This document shows positions 53,358-62,719 of a stretch of DNA of 64,000 nt, in pieces; the first letter of the stretch is position 1, and every line of letters begins with the position of its first letter. Under the pieces are notes generated by a model, which ran no database searches, had not been told where the DNA came from, and was given only the letters and a program-made list of their open reading frames with translations. Source of the DNA: Marinifilaceae bacterium (lineage in GTDB: Bacteria; Bacteroidota; Bacteroidia; Bacteroidales; Marinifilaceae); assembly GCA_016936255.1 (NCBI GenBank), contig JAFGYE010000114.1:55673-119672 (forward strand), given 5' to 3'. The translations under genes and the position numbers were made by a program.

Positions 53358-56243
53358 TTAAATTGCAGCCACCTCTTTTTTCGCCTTCTTTTTCTTGTAA
53401 TTAACTTGCTTGTTTTTTCCTGTTGTTACACGATCAACCAAATAAATAATCGACATGTATGGCACTCTTCCATTTGTACTCAAGCCAATCTCACAGGTTC
53501 TACTGTTTGAATAACCTGCAATCACCTTTTCCTTTTCAATTATCGGATGAAGTTTTCGCAAAGCATACTTATTTACTTCCGGGAAATTAAAACCTCTGTC
53601 TCCTGCAAAACCACAACATCCAACTTCTTCGGGCAATACCACATGCTGTGCACATGCCTCAGCAACAGTTTTTAATGCCGGAGTTAATCCCATCTTAGTA
53701 GTCGTGCAAGTGGAGTGAATAGTAATAACCTCATTTACCTTTTTAAAGTCCAATTTGTCCATTAAGAATTCATGAATAAATTCAACCGGCTCATAAAGCT
53801 TTAATGTTTTATCCATCACTCTTCTCATTCGGTACAAACATGGAGATGTATCGCATAAAACAGGGTATTTTCCATTTTCAGAAGCTTTTACCAAAGCAGC
53901 TTCCAGTTCGGATGATTTCTGATCTGCATGTTTGATCAGTCCCTTACTTTCCCATGGAGTACCGCAGCATAAATTGCTCATTCTTTCAGGAAAAATAACT
54001 TCGTAACCAGCTTTCTCAAGCAATTTTTGAGTAACCATATGCAAAGGTTCTTTGTAAGGATCTCCTTTTGCAGGTCCCATGGTTTGTGCAATACAAGATG
54101 GGAAGTAAACCACCCGTAAAGGATTTTCCTTGTTGATTGGCTTTGGTTTGGGTGCATTAGCCCCTTTCGGCATAGCAGGAGTCCACAAAGGAATGTTATT
54201 TCCGCTTAAGGTTCTAAAACCACCGGCTACTGCTCCTAACAGCGTTGAACCCATAACTGAATGAACTCCATTCACGAATTTTAAACCGCCCCGAATGACA
54301 GAACCAACCGTCGAGAAATTATCTGCAACCTTCTGACTAATTTTAAAAGCACGAGGAGTATCCACATTCAAGGATCGAAGGTATTTAATGAACTTACCGG
54401 TATCGATACCTACGGGGCAGGACGTTGCACATAAGCCATCCCCTGCACAAGTTTGCTCTCCCAGATAATCAAATCCTTTTTTCAGTATTTTATACCGTTC
54501 CGGATCTTCACCCGTAGTTTCCAATCTTTTTAACTCACGCTGCACAACAGTACGCTGACGAGCCGAAAGAGTAAAACCGGCAGTTAAACAGTTTACCTCG
54601 CAGAAACCGCACTCAATACATTTGTCAACCAAATCGTGAACAGGCGCAAGTGTTTTAAAATTCTTAGTATAACACTCCGGATCTTCGTTAATAATAACGC
54701 CAGGATTCAATAAATTCTTAGGATCGAAAAGTTGCTTTACATCTTTCATCAACTGATAAGCCTCTTCGCCCCATTCATGTTTTACAAACGGAGCCATATT
54801 TCTGCCCGTTCCATGCTCTGCTTTCAGCGAACCATCATACTTATCAACAACCAAATAATCAACCTCTTTCATGAAATTGATATATTGCTCCAGTTCTTCG
54901 GGCTTATCAAAATTCTGGTTGAAAATAAAATGGAAATTTCCTTCCAAAGCATGACCGTAAATCACACCATCTTTGTATCCATATTTAGCAATCAAATTCT
55001 GCAAATCTAAAGTTGCCTTTGGCAAATCATCGATATGAAAAGCCACATCCTCGATAATACAAGTAGTACCCGTTTCTCTTAAACCACCAACCGCAGGAAA
55101 TACTCCTTTTCGGATATCCCAATATTTAGAATACTCCTCTGGTTTATCGGTAAATTCGATTGGGCGAACGGTTTCGTAGGCCGACAACAGCGATTTAATT
55201 TCTTTGATATTACTATCTAATTCACTTTGACTATTGGCCAATGTTTCTACCAAAATAGCAGTTACGCCATCAGGGAAATCTTTAATAAACGGAGGAATAC
55301 CATCAGCATTTTCTACTGATCGTAAAGCCACACGATCAAGCATTTCAGCTCCGTGTACAGGCCCTGGTTTTATGGTTACAACCGATTGACATGCAGTTAC
55401 GATATCACTAAAGTATATCATTGCACTGGCCTTAAATTTATGGTTTACCACAGTCTTCATGGTTAATTCCGACATAAAAGCCAAAGTCCCCTCTGATCCG
55501 ACCATTAAATTCACGATAATCTGAAATGGATCTTCGTAATCGATAAATGGATTGATACTCAAACCAGTTGTATTCTTAATGCTGTATTTGTAACGAATAC
55601 GTTCTGCCAAGGTTTTATTCGCGCGAACTTTATCACGCAATTCTTCAATCCTACGGATAAAATCGCCGTGTGTCTTTTTAAAATCAGCCTTGCTTGCAGC
55701 ATCCCCGGTATCCAAAATAGTGCCATCGGCAAAAATCAAGCGAGCTGACAGAATTGTTTTATAAGAATTCTCATGAGTACCACAATTCATACCAGAAGCG
55801 TTATTCATAACAATACCTCCGATCATTGCAGAATTAATGGATGCCGGATCTGGTCCCAATTTTCTTCCGTAAGGTGCCAAAACCTTATTCACACGACTTC
55901 CAACCATACCCGGCTGCATTCGAATTGCTTCGCCGTTTTTAAGAATATCGAAATCTTCCCAATGTTTTCCTGCAACAATTAAAATCGAATTGGTAATTGC
56001 CTGACCAGCTAAACTGGTTCCTGCGGCACGAAAAGTAACCGGTAGATTATACTTATCAGCTAAAAATACAGCCTTTTGTACTTCAGCTTCATCTTTTGCC
56101 CGAATAATAATCTGAGGTATTAATCGGTAAAAACCAGCATCCGTTCCATACGCCAAATTTCTAATTTCATCTGTATACAAACGTGACTTTTCTATGGTCA
56201 ATTTGATCTCATCATAGAATTTTTTATAATCTCCTGTAAGCAT
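53358..56243 (-). CDS. FAD/Fe-S D-lactate dehydrogenase (Dld-II type), paralogue 2
   Basis: 961 residues, same domain order as its downstream neighbour: FAD_binding_4 (FRAAGTSLAGQAITNSI), FAD-oxidase C (KAEHGTGRNMAP), ferredoxin motifs CIECGFCEVNC and CAGDGLCATSCP, CCG domain with FPSCIAQTMG, LCCGTPW and GCCGFAGDRG. A Lys-rich tail (about 940-957) is not shared with paralogue 1. The two genes are tandem duplicates that have diverged, so distinct substrates or conditions are plausible. Confidence 0.82.
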   Translation of the reverse strand: MLTGDYKKFYDEIKLTIEKSRLYTDEIRNLAYGTDAGFYRLIPQIIIRAKDEAEVQKAVFLADKYNLPVTFRAAGTSLAGQAITNSILIVAGKHWEDFDILKNGEAIRMQPGMVGSRVNKVLAPYGRKLGPDPASINSAMIGGIVMNNASGMNCGTHENSYKTILSARLIFADGTILDTGDAASKADFKKTHGDFIRRIEELRDKVRANKTLAERIRYKYSIKNTTGLSINPFIDYEDPFQIIVNLMVGSEGTLAFMSELTMKTVVNHKFKASAMIYFSDIVTACQSVVTIKPGPVHGAEMLDRVALRSVENADGIPPFIKDFPDGVTAILVETLANSQSELDSNIKEIKSLLSAYETVRPIEFTDKPEEYSKYWDIRKGVFPAVGGLRETGTTCIIEDVAFHIDDLPKATLDLQNLIAKYGYKDGVIYGHALEGNFHFIFNQNFDKPEELEQYINFMKEVDYLVVDKYDGSLKAEHGTGRNMAPFVKHEWGEEAYQLMKDVKQLFDPKNLLNPGVIINEDPECYTKNFKTLAPVHDLVDKCIECGFCEVNCLTAGFTLSARQRTVVQRELKRLETTGEDPERYKILKKGFDYLGEQTCAGDGLCATSCPVGIDTGKFIKYLRSLNVDTPRAFKISQKVADNFSTVGSVIRGGLKFVNGVHSVMGSTLLGAVAGGFRTLSGNNIPLWTPAMPKGANAPKPKPINKENPLRVVYFPSCIAQTMGPAKGDPYKEPLHMVTQKLLEKAGYEVIFPERMSNLCCGTPWESKGLIKHADQKSSELEAALVKASENGKYPVLCDTSPCLYRMRRVMDKTLKLYEPVEFIHEFLMDKLDFKKVNEVITIHSTCTTTKMGLTPALKTVAEACAQHVVLPEEVGCCGFAGDRGFNFPEVNKYALRKLHPIIEKEKVIAGYSNSRTCEIGLSTNGRVPYMSIIYLVDRVTTGKNKQVNYKKKKAKKEVAAI

Positions 56244-56389
56244 CTTTATTCAATTTTATTAGCTGTCAATATCAAGTATTCAATGAATAAGCAAGTCTTA
56301 AATTGGTAACTTGTATGACAAATGTACGTTTTCAGTCTTTAAATATGAACCAAATTTTCAATTCAATGAAAATTTGGTTCCTAAATAGT

Positions 56390-58048
56390 TTACAATGGCA
56401 AAGGATTAAAGCCTGATGAAATTAATACAACAACAATTATCATCACCATTAAATAGTAAATAAAGGCTGGTATCGAGTTTCTTCTAATGATTGTTCCCTC
56501 TGCACCAATACAACCAACGGTAGCACATACAGCAACCACATTGTTCACACAAATCATATTTCCTAAAGCCGCACCAATGGTTTGAACTGAAACAATTAAT
56601 ACCTGAGGAATACCCAAAATAGTAGCTGTTTCGAACTGAAGTGAAGCAAACAGCAGATTGGAAACTGTAGCCGATCCTGACATAAAAGAACCTAAAATAC
56701 CTACGATAGGTGCAATTATTGGATATGCATTTCCCGATAAATCAGCAATTGCAGTAGCCATAGTAGTTAACATACTATCCATTCCTGCTCCGTTCGTTCC
56801 CGATTTCAGCATTAGCTGAACCATTGCAACACCGGCAAATAATGCTATTGCAGCACCGGTAATTTGTTTAAAAGTTGTTTTCCATGAAGAAACAACCTGT
56901 TTTACCGACATTTTATGCATAAAATTTGTGATCACTGCAACCAAAATAAAAGGGATAGTTCCCGGCAAATAAGCCCACTTCAACACGTATGTTAAACCAT
57001 CAATACCAAAAAGATTCGAAAGTGTTAGTGTCTGAGATGCCAACCATCCTTTTAAACCTAAAGACGGAATACGGGTAACTACTAAAATAACCGCAATTAA
57101 TACGTATGGCATCCATGCTTTAACCAATCCCATTTTTGCTTCACCGGTATCACCATTGGAATCATTAGATTTCCAATTTTCTTCCCACTCTGATTTTGGA
57201 GGAAAATCCCATGACGTTTTAGGCATAAGGAAACCTCTTTTTGCCGCAAAAATGATAATTCCAAGACCAATAAATGCGCCTAGTAATGATGGAAGATCCG
57301 GTCCAAGAGTTGAAGCGATTAATACGTAAGGAATTGCGAAAGCCAAACCGGCAAAAATTGCAAACGGAGCTGCTGCCAATGCAGGCTTAATCGATTTTTC
57401 TTTGCCAAAAAACTTAGTCATAATCATGATTCCAAGCAAAGGAATAAAAATACCAACCAAAGCGTTTGGAATAGCAATCCATTCGGTTAAGGCCATTTTA
57501 AACACATCAGGATTTGCTCCGATATTGTGTAAGTTTTGCTCCAAAGTAACCATAGCACCACCACTGATTGGCGTTCCTACAGCTCCGAAAGGCACTGGTA
57601 CCGAATTAAAAATTAAAGCAACCATTGCGGCAGCCAAAGGAGGAAATCCGAGTCCGACCAACAAAGGACCGGCCAGAGCCGCAGGAGTTCCAAATCCGGC
57701 AGCACCTTCAATAAATGCTCCGAACATGAAACCTATAATAATGGCCTGAATTCTTCTGTCGGTGGTAATTCCATTAAATCCATTATTGATCGTTGTCATT
57801 GCTCCCGACAACTTCATGGTATTCAAAATAAGAATGGCACCAAAAATAATGATTAAAATATCCAATGCTTTCAGAAATCCAAAAACTGAATAGCCCATGA
57901 TGTGGAATATATCAATTTCCCATACTGTGTAGGCAACTACCACCGATAACAGCAGTGATAAAGGCAAAGCCTTTTTTGCTCCCCAATTGAAGCCTACCAT
58001 CAGAACGATGGTTAATAAAATAGGCGAAAAAGCTAATAATGCGTCCAT
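56390..58048 (-). CDS. lctP: L-lactate permease family transporter
   Basis: 552 residues with about 13 hydrophobic helices, LctP/LldP family of lactate-proton symporters. Motifs [15 protein letters not shown] and [11 protein letters not shown] are characteristic. Upstream member of the lactate operon; handles L- and D-lactate or glycolate in characterised relatives. Confidence 0.93.
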   Translation of the reverse strand: MDALLAFSPILLTIVLMVGFNWGAKKALPLSLLLSVVVAYTVWEIDIFHIMGYSVFGFLKALDILIIIFGAILILNTMKLSGAMTTINNGFNGITTDRRIQAIIIGFMFGAFIEGAAGFGTPAALAGPLLVGLGFPPLAAAMVALIFNSVPVPFGAVGTPISGGAMVTLEQNLHNIGANPDVFKMALTEWIAIPNALVGIFIPLLGIMIMTKFFGKEKSIKPALAAAPFAIFAGLAFAIPYVLIASTLGPDLPSLLGAFIGLGIIIFAAKRGFLMPKTSWDFPPKSEWEENWKSNDSNGDTGEAKMGLVKAWMPYVLIAVILVVTRIPSLGLKGWLASQTLTLSNLFGIDGLTYVLKWAYLPGTIPFILVAVITNFMHKMSVKQVVSSWKTTFKQITGAAIALFAGVAMVQLMLKSGTNGAGMDSMLTTMATAIADLSGNAYPIIAPIVGILGSFMSGSATVSNLLFASLQFETATILGIPQVLIVSVQTIGAALGNMICVNNVVAVCATVGCIGAEGTIIRRNSIPAFIYYLMVMIIVVVLISSGFNPLPL

Positions 58049-58064
58049 AAAAAATAATTTAGGT

Positions 58065-58256
58065 TTAGTTACAAATTGTATTACTGATTGTAGTAAACGG
58101 GTTAGATCTACTGTATTTTTCGATAATTGAATTGTCCAATTTTTTAAGATTTCCGTTCATTGCACTAGTGCGCATCAAAACGTCGAGGTCGATAAGTTTT
58201 TGTTTTAAAACTTCCAGACTTTTATTTATATCTATCTTATCATTATTGAAGTCCAT
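58065..58256 (-). CDS. small conserved-position protein between lutAB and lctP
   Basis: 63 residues, [20 protein letters not shown] start. It fits exactly between its neighbours: 12 bases after the LutAB stop and 16 bases before the permease start. Predicted largely helical, possibly a short coiled coil, no Cys or membrane segment. Not recognised. Tight spacing is the main evidence that it is real. Confidence 0.6.
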   Translation of the reverse strand: MDFNNDKIDINKSLEVLKQKLIDLDVLMRTSAMNGNLKKLDNSIIEKYSRSNPFTTISNTICN

Positions 58257-58268
58257 AATTCATAATTT

Positions 58269-60419
58269 TTATTTCCCGATGAGCTCAACATACTTTTCAA
58301 TAAATTCGGTTAGATGAAGCACTTTAACAGGCACTTTTTTATGCATCAAACCACCGTTAATCTGCATCACACATCCCGGACAATCGGTAACCAATATCTC
58401 AGCCTCACTTGCCTTAATATTTTCTATTTTCTTGGTTAATATTCCGTTCGATATAGTTGCAAAATCCAGAGAGTAAGTTCCTCCAAAACCACAACACACA
58501 TTGCTGTCGGTTAATGGAGTAAATTGTTTTCCGATTAATTTGGAAAGGAAGGCTTCAGCAGAATAATCCAAGGATCTGGAATCGTGGCAAGGAGTATGAT
58601 AAGTAACCCTCTTATTCCCCTTCACTTTAAAACGGATGTTGTTATTTTCTAAAAACTTCCCGATTGGTGTTACCATATCGCCCAATTGAGCTGCTTTTTT
58701 GTAACGGTTTGGATCTTCTTTGGTAAAATCCAAAAACTCATGCTTAATGGCTCCTCCGCAGGTAGGACACAATACCAACAGTGCCTCATAGTTTTTAGGT
58801 TCCTGCAGATTATCAAGGGTATTGTAAATCATTGTTTTTGCATTTTCAGGATCACCTGATGCAATAGCAGGAATACCGCAGCAGGCTGCTTTTTTAGGAA
58901 TATCAACCTGAAAACCACTTTTCTGAAGCAGTTTTACCATGGCCAATCCCATTTCCGGATAAAAATATTCGATAGCACAACCAGGATAGAAGAATACTTT
59001 TCGTTCGGATGAAAACTGATCGTATCCATCTTTGTAAAAACGCTTGCTAAAGGTTTTTGAAGCCAAAGCCGGAAATTTTCTGAAATCCATTTCTTTGGGC
59101 AGCATTGGAATGGTACCTATTATTTTTTCCTGATTTAATGGATTCGTTTTTGTTAAAGGAAACTGAAAGTTAGCCCCAAGGCTCAACATCGATTTCATTC
59201 GGTCGGGTTTTGCAACCAAACTCTTAAATACTTTTTTCTTTATAGGGTTGATGCCGTATTTTTTACCGACAACCAATTTCAAATCAGAAATTAAAGCCTG
59301 CAAATCAATGCCCGAAGGGCAATTAAAAGAACAGGCACGACAACCGATACACATTTTTAAAATGTCCTTGGCCGCTTCATCTCCCTGATAAAGTGCTGTT
59401 AGAATCAGACCAATTGAACCGATGTAACGATCGCCGTAAACATGACCACCCACCATTTCGTAGGCCGGGCAAATATTGGCACAACTACCACAACGAATAC
59501 ACTTTAGTGCCTCTTTGAACTTAGGATGTTCGAAAAATGCCAAACGACCGTTATCCAAAAACACATAATGGGTTTCCTTTACGCCGTCTTCATTTTTATG
59601 AGATGGAACCCTACCTTTAATCCATGTAGTATACGAAGTAATGGTTTGTCCGGTAGCACTTTTCGGCAATACCCGAACAATATCCAAGGCCTGATTAAAA
59701 TCGTCACACAATTTCTCGTATCCAACCAATACAATATGCACAGGAGGCACAGTAGACGACAAGCGGGCATTTCCCTCATTGGTTACCAAACCAATTGTAC
59801 CTGTACTGGCTACAGCAACATTGGCTCCTGTCATTCCAACACCAGCTTTAAAATAAGAGCTGCGAAGAAATCGACGGGCAATTTCAACCATTGCTTTAAT
59901 ATCTTCAGGATCTACCGCTTCTCCTGTATAATCGGAAAAAATTTTGGCAACCTGCTGTCTTGTTTTATGAATAGCCGGCATTACCATGTGCGATGGATGC
60001 TCACTGGCCAATTGAAGAATCCACTCTCCCAAATCGGTTTCGATAGGCTGCAGTCCTTCCTTCTCTAAATAATGGTTGAGTAAAATCTCCTCCGAAGTCA
60101 TCGATTTACTCTTCACCATGTATTTGGCATTGTGCTTTTTCATTACATCAGCAATGTATTTACAGGCATCATCGCCTGTTTTTGCCTGAAACACTTTACA
60201 ACCGTGCTTCTCAACATTCGCTTTAAACAAGTGGAATTGCTCCATCACCTTGTTTAAGTCTCTGTCTTTTATATCGTGAACTTTTGTTCTTAATGCTTCA
60301 AAATCCAATCCTTTATAAGCATTGTCTTTAGAAGCCTTATATGCTGTTGCAAAACCTTTCAGGTTCTTATACAAAACCTCATCGTTTATTTTTTCCTGTA
60401 TCTTATCGTGAATCTTCAT
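58269..60419 (-). CDS. LutB-LutA fusion, L-lactate oxidation Fe-S subunit
   Basis: 716 residues joining two proteins that are separate in Bacillus and Shewanella. N-terminal LUD domain (about 60-290, with ASTGTIGLVTNEGNAR) and ferredoxin domain (CIRCGSCANICP, CIGCRACSFNCP) correspond to LutB/LldF. The C-terminal part has two CCG domains (FYPGCAIEYF...ACCGIPA; YHTPCHDSRS...VCCGFGG) and corresponds to LutA/LldE. With LutC it should oxidise L-lactate to pyruvate. Ten bases separate it from lutC. Confidence 0.85.
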   Translation of the reverse strand: MKIHDKIQEKINDEVLYKNLKGFATAYKASKDNAYKGLDFEALRTKVHDIKDRDLNKVMEQFHLFKANVEKHGCKVFQAKTGDDACKYIADVMKKHNAKYMVKSKSMTSEEILLNHYLEKEGLQPIETDLGEWILQLASEHPSHMVMPAIHKTRQQVAKIFSDYTGEAVDPEDIKAMVEIARRFLRSSYFKAGVGMTGANVAVASTGTIGLVTNEGNARLSSTVPPVHIVLVGYEKLCDDFNQALDIVRVLPKSATGQTITSYTTWIKGRVPSHKNEDGVKETHYVFLDNGRLAFFEHPKFKEALKCIRCGSCANICPAYEMVGGHVYGDRYIGSIGLILTALYQGDEAAKDILKMCIGCRACSFNCPSGIDLQALISDLKLVVGKKYGINPIKKKVFKSLVAKPDRMKSMLSLGANFQFPLTKTNPLNQEKIIGTIPMLPKEMDFRKFPALASKTFSKRFYKDGYDQFSSERKVFFYPGCAIEYFYPEMGLAMVKLLQKSGFQVDIPKKAACCGIPAIASGDPENAKTMIYNTLDNLQEPKNYEALLVLCPTCGGAIKHEFLDFTKEDPNRYKKAAQLGDMVTPIGKFLENNNIRFKVKGNKRVTYHTPCHDSRSLDYSAEAFLSKLIGKQFTPLTDSNVCCGFGGTYSLDFATISNGILTKKIENIKASEAEILVTDCPGCVMQINGGLMHKKVPVKVLHLTEFIEKYVELIGK

Positions 60420-60428
60420 GGCTTCTTC

Positions 60429-60902
60429 TTATAAATCATTTACAATATAAACTGTCATCTCTTTTGGTCCGTGTACTCCAACTGTTAAAACACGCTCGAT
60501 ATCAGCAGTACGGCTGGCCCCGGTAATAAAAGCGACATAGCCACCCATATCCGAAGTTCTCTCCTCAATAAAATCAGCTACGTCGTTTAAGGAAGCCACC
60601 AGTTTACTTAAAGGCATTACAACAAATAACTTCTCGGCCAGACAGGTTGCCAAACGTTTGTTTTCGTTGCAGCTATCAATAACAACCGTTCCCGTTTCCG
60701 CAATGGCATAATCAACTTCTACCAGCGCATTTTTAATGCCTGCTTCTCCGGCTTGCATATCTTTTAACTGATTAAAACTTGGAACATCGATGTATTCGAA
60801 ACTTTCCTTTTGTAAGAGGTTTTTAAATTCTTCTGAAGACAGAATCTGGTTATCGTTTCCGACCAGTGCTGATTTGTCTAAAAAAAATTCCAGGTTATTC
60901 AT
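60429..60902 (-). CDS. lutC: LUD-domain protein LutC/LldG
   Basis: 157 residues, a single LUD domain with GIKNALVEVDYAIAETGTVV and the C-terminal SRTADIERVLTVGVHGP motif diagnostic of LutC. First gene of the lactate operon; the complex with LutAB oxidises L-lactate. Promoter region and inverted repeats lie in the 639-base gap upstream. Confidence 0.9.
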   Translation of the reverse strand: MNNLEFFLDKSALVGNDNQILSSEEFKNLLQKESFEYIDVPSFNQLKDMQAGEAGIKNALVEVDYAIAETGTVVIDSCNENKRLATCLAEKLFVVMPLSKLVASLNDVADFIEERTSDMGGYVAFITGASRTADIERVLTVGVHGPKEMTVYIVNDL

Positions 60903-60926
60903 ATGATTATAATTTTAAGTTTTTGC

Positions 60927-61000
60927 CATATGAAACTTACCATGCAAGGATGATCATCTCCTTGTGTGTCAAAATAGATTTGGCACGAACGTTTCATATA
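60927..61000 (-). promoter_or_regulatory. structured 5' leader of the lactate operon
   Basis: CATATGAAAC (60927-60936) pairs with GTTTCATATA (60991-61000, nine of ten), enclosing a second hairpin CAAGGA-TGATCATC-TCCTTG. It starts 25 bases before the lutC ATG, so it may affect lutC translation. Confidence 0.4.
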
Positions 61001-61191
61001 TTTTTAGCTTATGGGTTTTAAAAGATTTGTCTGAAAAGGTGACTATTTGGGAATCTCTCTAACCAAGAGCAATGCCAAGAATTTCACTCATTCGTTATTC
61101 AGAATCATTCTATTCGGTTGTGTGCTGAATGCCTGAATGTTAACACATGCAAAGGTTTTCAGAAAATCAGATTTAAAACGATTCCGAAGGT

Positions 61192-61239
61192 GTTCAGAAC
61201 TGCACACACACATATCTGCAGCTGTGCAGTTATGAACAA
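61192..61239. promoter_or_regulatory. long interrupted palindrome, candidate operator
   Basis: Arms TGTTCAGAACTGCACA and TGTGCAGTTATGAACA pair over 16 positions with one mismatch, separated by 16 bases. No T-run follows, so it is not a simple terminator. It sits between the divergent lut operon and the gene at 61542. Confidence 0.55.
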
Positions 61240-61541
61240 ATGTTCAGTTTAAGACGGCAAATACGACTGGTTTTGGAAGGCTGATTTTGCGATTGTCCAG
61301 TGGCATGTTATTCCAAAAAATTATTCTATCCCGAAACAGAAAACCTAAATTATATTTATCTATAATTTAAATTAACAGTTAAAACCCCTGCAAACACTGA
61401 CTTTTTTTATGAAATCATAAAATAAATTATAAATTTATTAGCATAATTTTTTATTTTTAACATACATTTCCTACTTTAGGAATTCCAAATGATTTTTTTT
61501 ACAAATCCGGTTGATGTTTCAACCCTAAAAAACCCTAATAA

Positions 61542-62291
61542 ATGACAGATGTAACAACAACAAAAACAATTAATGAATTGGTTCTTGAAATTTCTGAAGA
61601 CAAAATTGTTTCGACTACCATCCCCGTAGCCATTGCCATTGGCGAGGCCGGAGTACTTCACCAATATGCCCTGGAAGACAAAGAAGCGCTTTTGGCAAAA
61701 GGACTCAGCGAGGATACAATTAATGAGCTTGCACCAAGAGCTAAATTTTTGCAGGAACAGCAATCGGTTTGGACTGCTGTTTATGAATCGGCTTTAACCA
61801 GCACACAAGAGTGGGAAGAAAAAATTGAGGAAGCCAGCCTGCTGCAACGCGAATTAAAGTATGATTTTCAGTTTGCCTACCGAAACCATCCGGATATTCT
61901 GAAAAAACTGCAAAACATTCTTGATGGCAACGGCCACATGGATTTAATTCAGGACATGAGCGACTACCCCGCTTTTGCCAGACAATATCCTGAACCTTTG
62001 GAAGCCATCCTTTTTGACAAATCGAAAACTGAGCGTGCCCAACAGCTCTCCCACGAGCTTTTCGACCTGATGAACAAGGTTGACGGCGTAAAAAACAGCA
62101 AAAACCGGCCTGAAAAACTAATGCGCGACCGAGCCTACACTTACCTGAAGCAATTGGTCGACGAAATTCGTGCCTATGGCAAGTACGCCTTCTGGAACGA
62201 CGAAGAGAAACAAAAAAGGTATTCGAGTGAGTACGGAAGAAAGAAACACACAAAAAATGATAATGAAACAGAAACAGTGAGCTCGCTGTAA
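61542..62291 (+). CDS. conserved Bacteroidota protein of unknown function
   Basis: 249 residues, soluble and mostly helical, acidic in the first half and basic near the end. The motif RDRAYTYLKQLVDEIRAYGKYAFW near residues 198-221 (given here in part as YTYLKQLVDEIR) recurs in hypothetical Bacteroidota proteins I have seen, often in multiple paralogues. No known domain. It is followed by degenerate 42-base repeats and then a terminator 260 bases later. Confidence 0.6.
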   Translation: MTDVTTTKTINELVLEISEDKIVSTTIPVAIAIGEAGVLHQYALEDKEALLAKGLSEDTINELAPRAKFLQEQQSVWTAVYESALTSTQEWEEKIEEASLLQRELKYDFQFAYRNHPDILKKLQNILDGNGHMDLIQDMSDYPAFARQYPEPLEAILFDKSKTERAQQLSHELFDLMNKVDGVKNSKNRPEKLMRDRAYTYLKQLVDEIRAYGKYAFWNDEEKQKRYSSEYGRKKHTKNDNETETVSSL

Positions 62292-62329
62292 CCCCTATTA
62301 CTGTTGACTCGTTTTGCTCTAGGATGGTG

Positions 62330-62497
62330 TTTTTGGCTACGGGAATCATGACTCATCCTACGGGCGTTCAATTTTGGCTGCCGAAGCAGTAATTCATCCT
62401 ACGGGCGTTCAAATTTTCTTACTGGAGTCATACTTCATTCTTCAGGCGCAAAAATATAGACTACTGAGATATCAATAGCTTCTACGGGAATAGTAAA
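62330..62497. repeat. degenerate 42-bp tandem repeat
   Basis: Four units of 41-43 bases starting near 62330, 62372, 62414 and 62455. The first two share CATCCTACGGGCGTTCAA exactly; the third has CATTCTTCAGGCGCAAAA in the same place, and the fourth keeps TTCTACGGG. It lies between the gene at 61542 and its terminator, so it is probably transcribed as a 3' untranslated region. Confidence 0.7.
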
Positions 62498-62550
62498 TAG
62501 ACAACTAGAAGTCATGCTATTCCCGATTAACTACATACAAGTTGGACAGA

Positions 62551-62581
62551 GCACCCCGGGCGAAAGCCTGGGGTGTTTTTT
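62551..62581 (+). terminator. terminator before the recombinase gene
   Basis: Ten-bp stem CACCCCGGGC / GCCTGGGGTG (one G-U) with a GAAA tetraloop and a T-run. GC-rich and strong. Confidence 0.88.
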
Positions 62582-62719
62582 GTTCTGCCTGGAAAAGCAA
62601 AAAGTACTTTCTGCCCTACAAAAAAAACTCATCTCATTTTCCTGCTTATTTAATTTGATTCTGCTTTGCTAAACAATATTCATTTTATAATTTAGTAACC
62701 CTTTAACAAGAGCATGTAA

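Larger units (their letters stand above)
60903..61541. other. upstream region of the lactate operon
   Basis: 639 bases without a gene. It contains a nested inverted-repeat leader at 60927-61000, a long interrupted palindrome at 61192-61239, and AT-rich sequence before the plus-strand gene at 61542. I cannot place the promoters with confidence. Confidence 0.6.

Noticed and set aside
62174..62371. Minus-strand frames over the 42-bp repeats
   Set aside because: They are antisense to the gene at 61542 and to the repeat, with Arg/Ser/His-rich composition unlike real proteins here.
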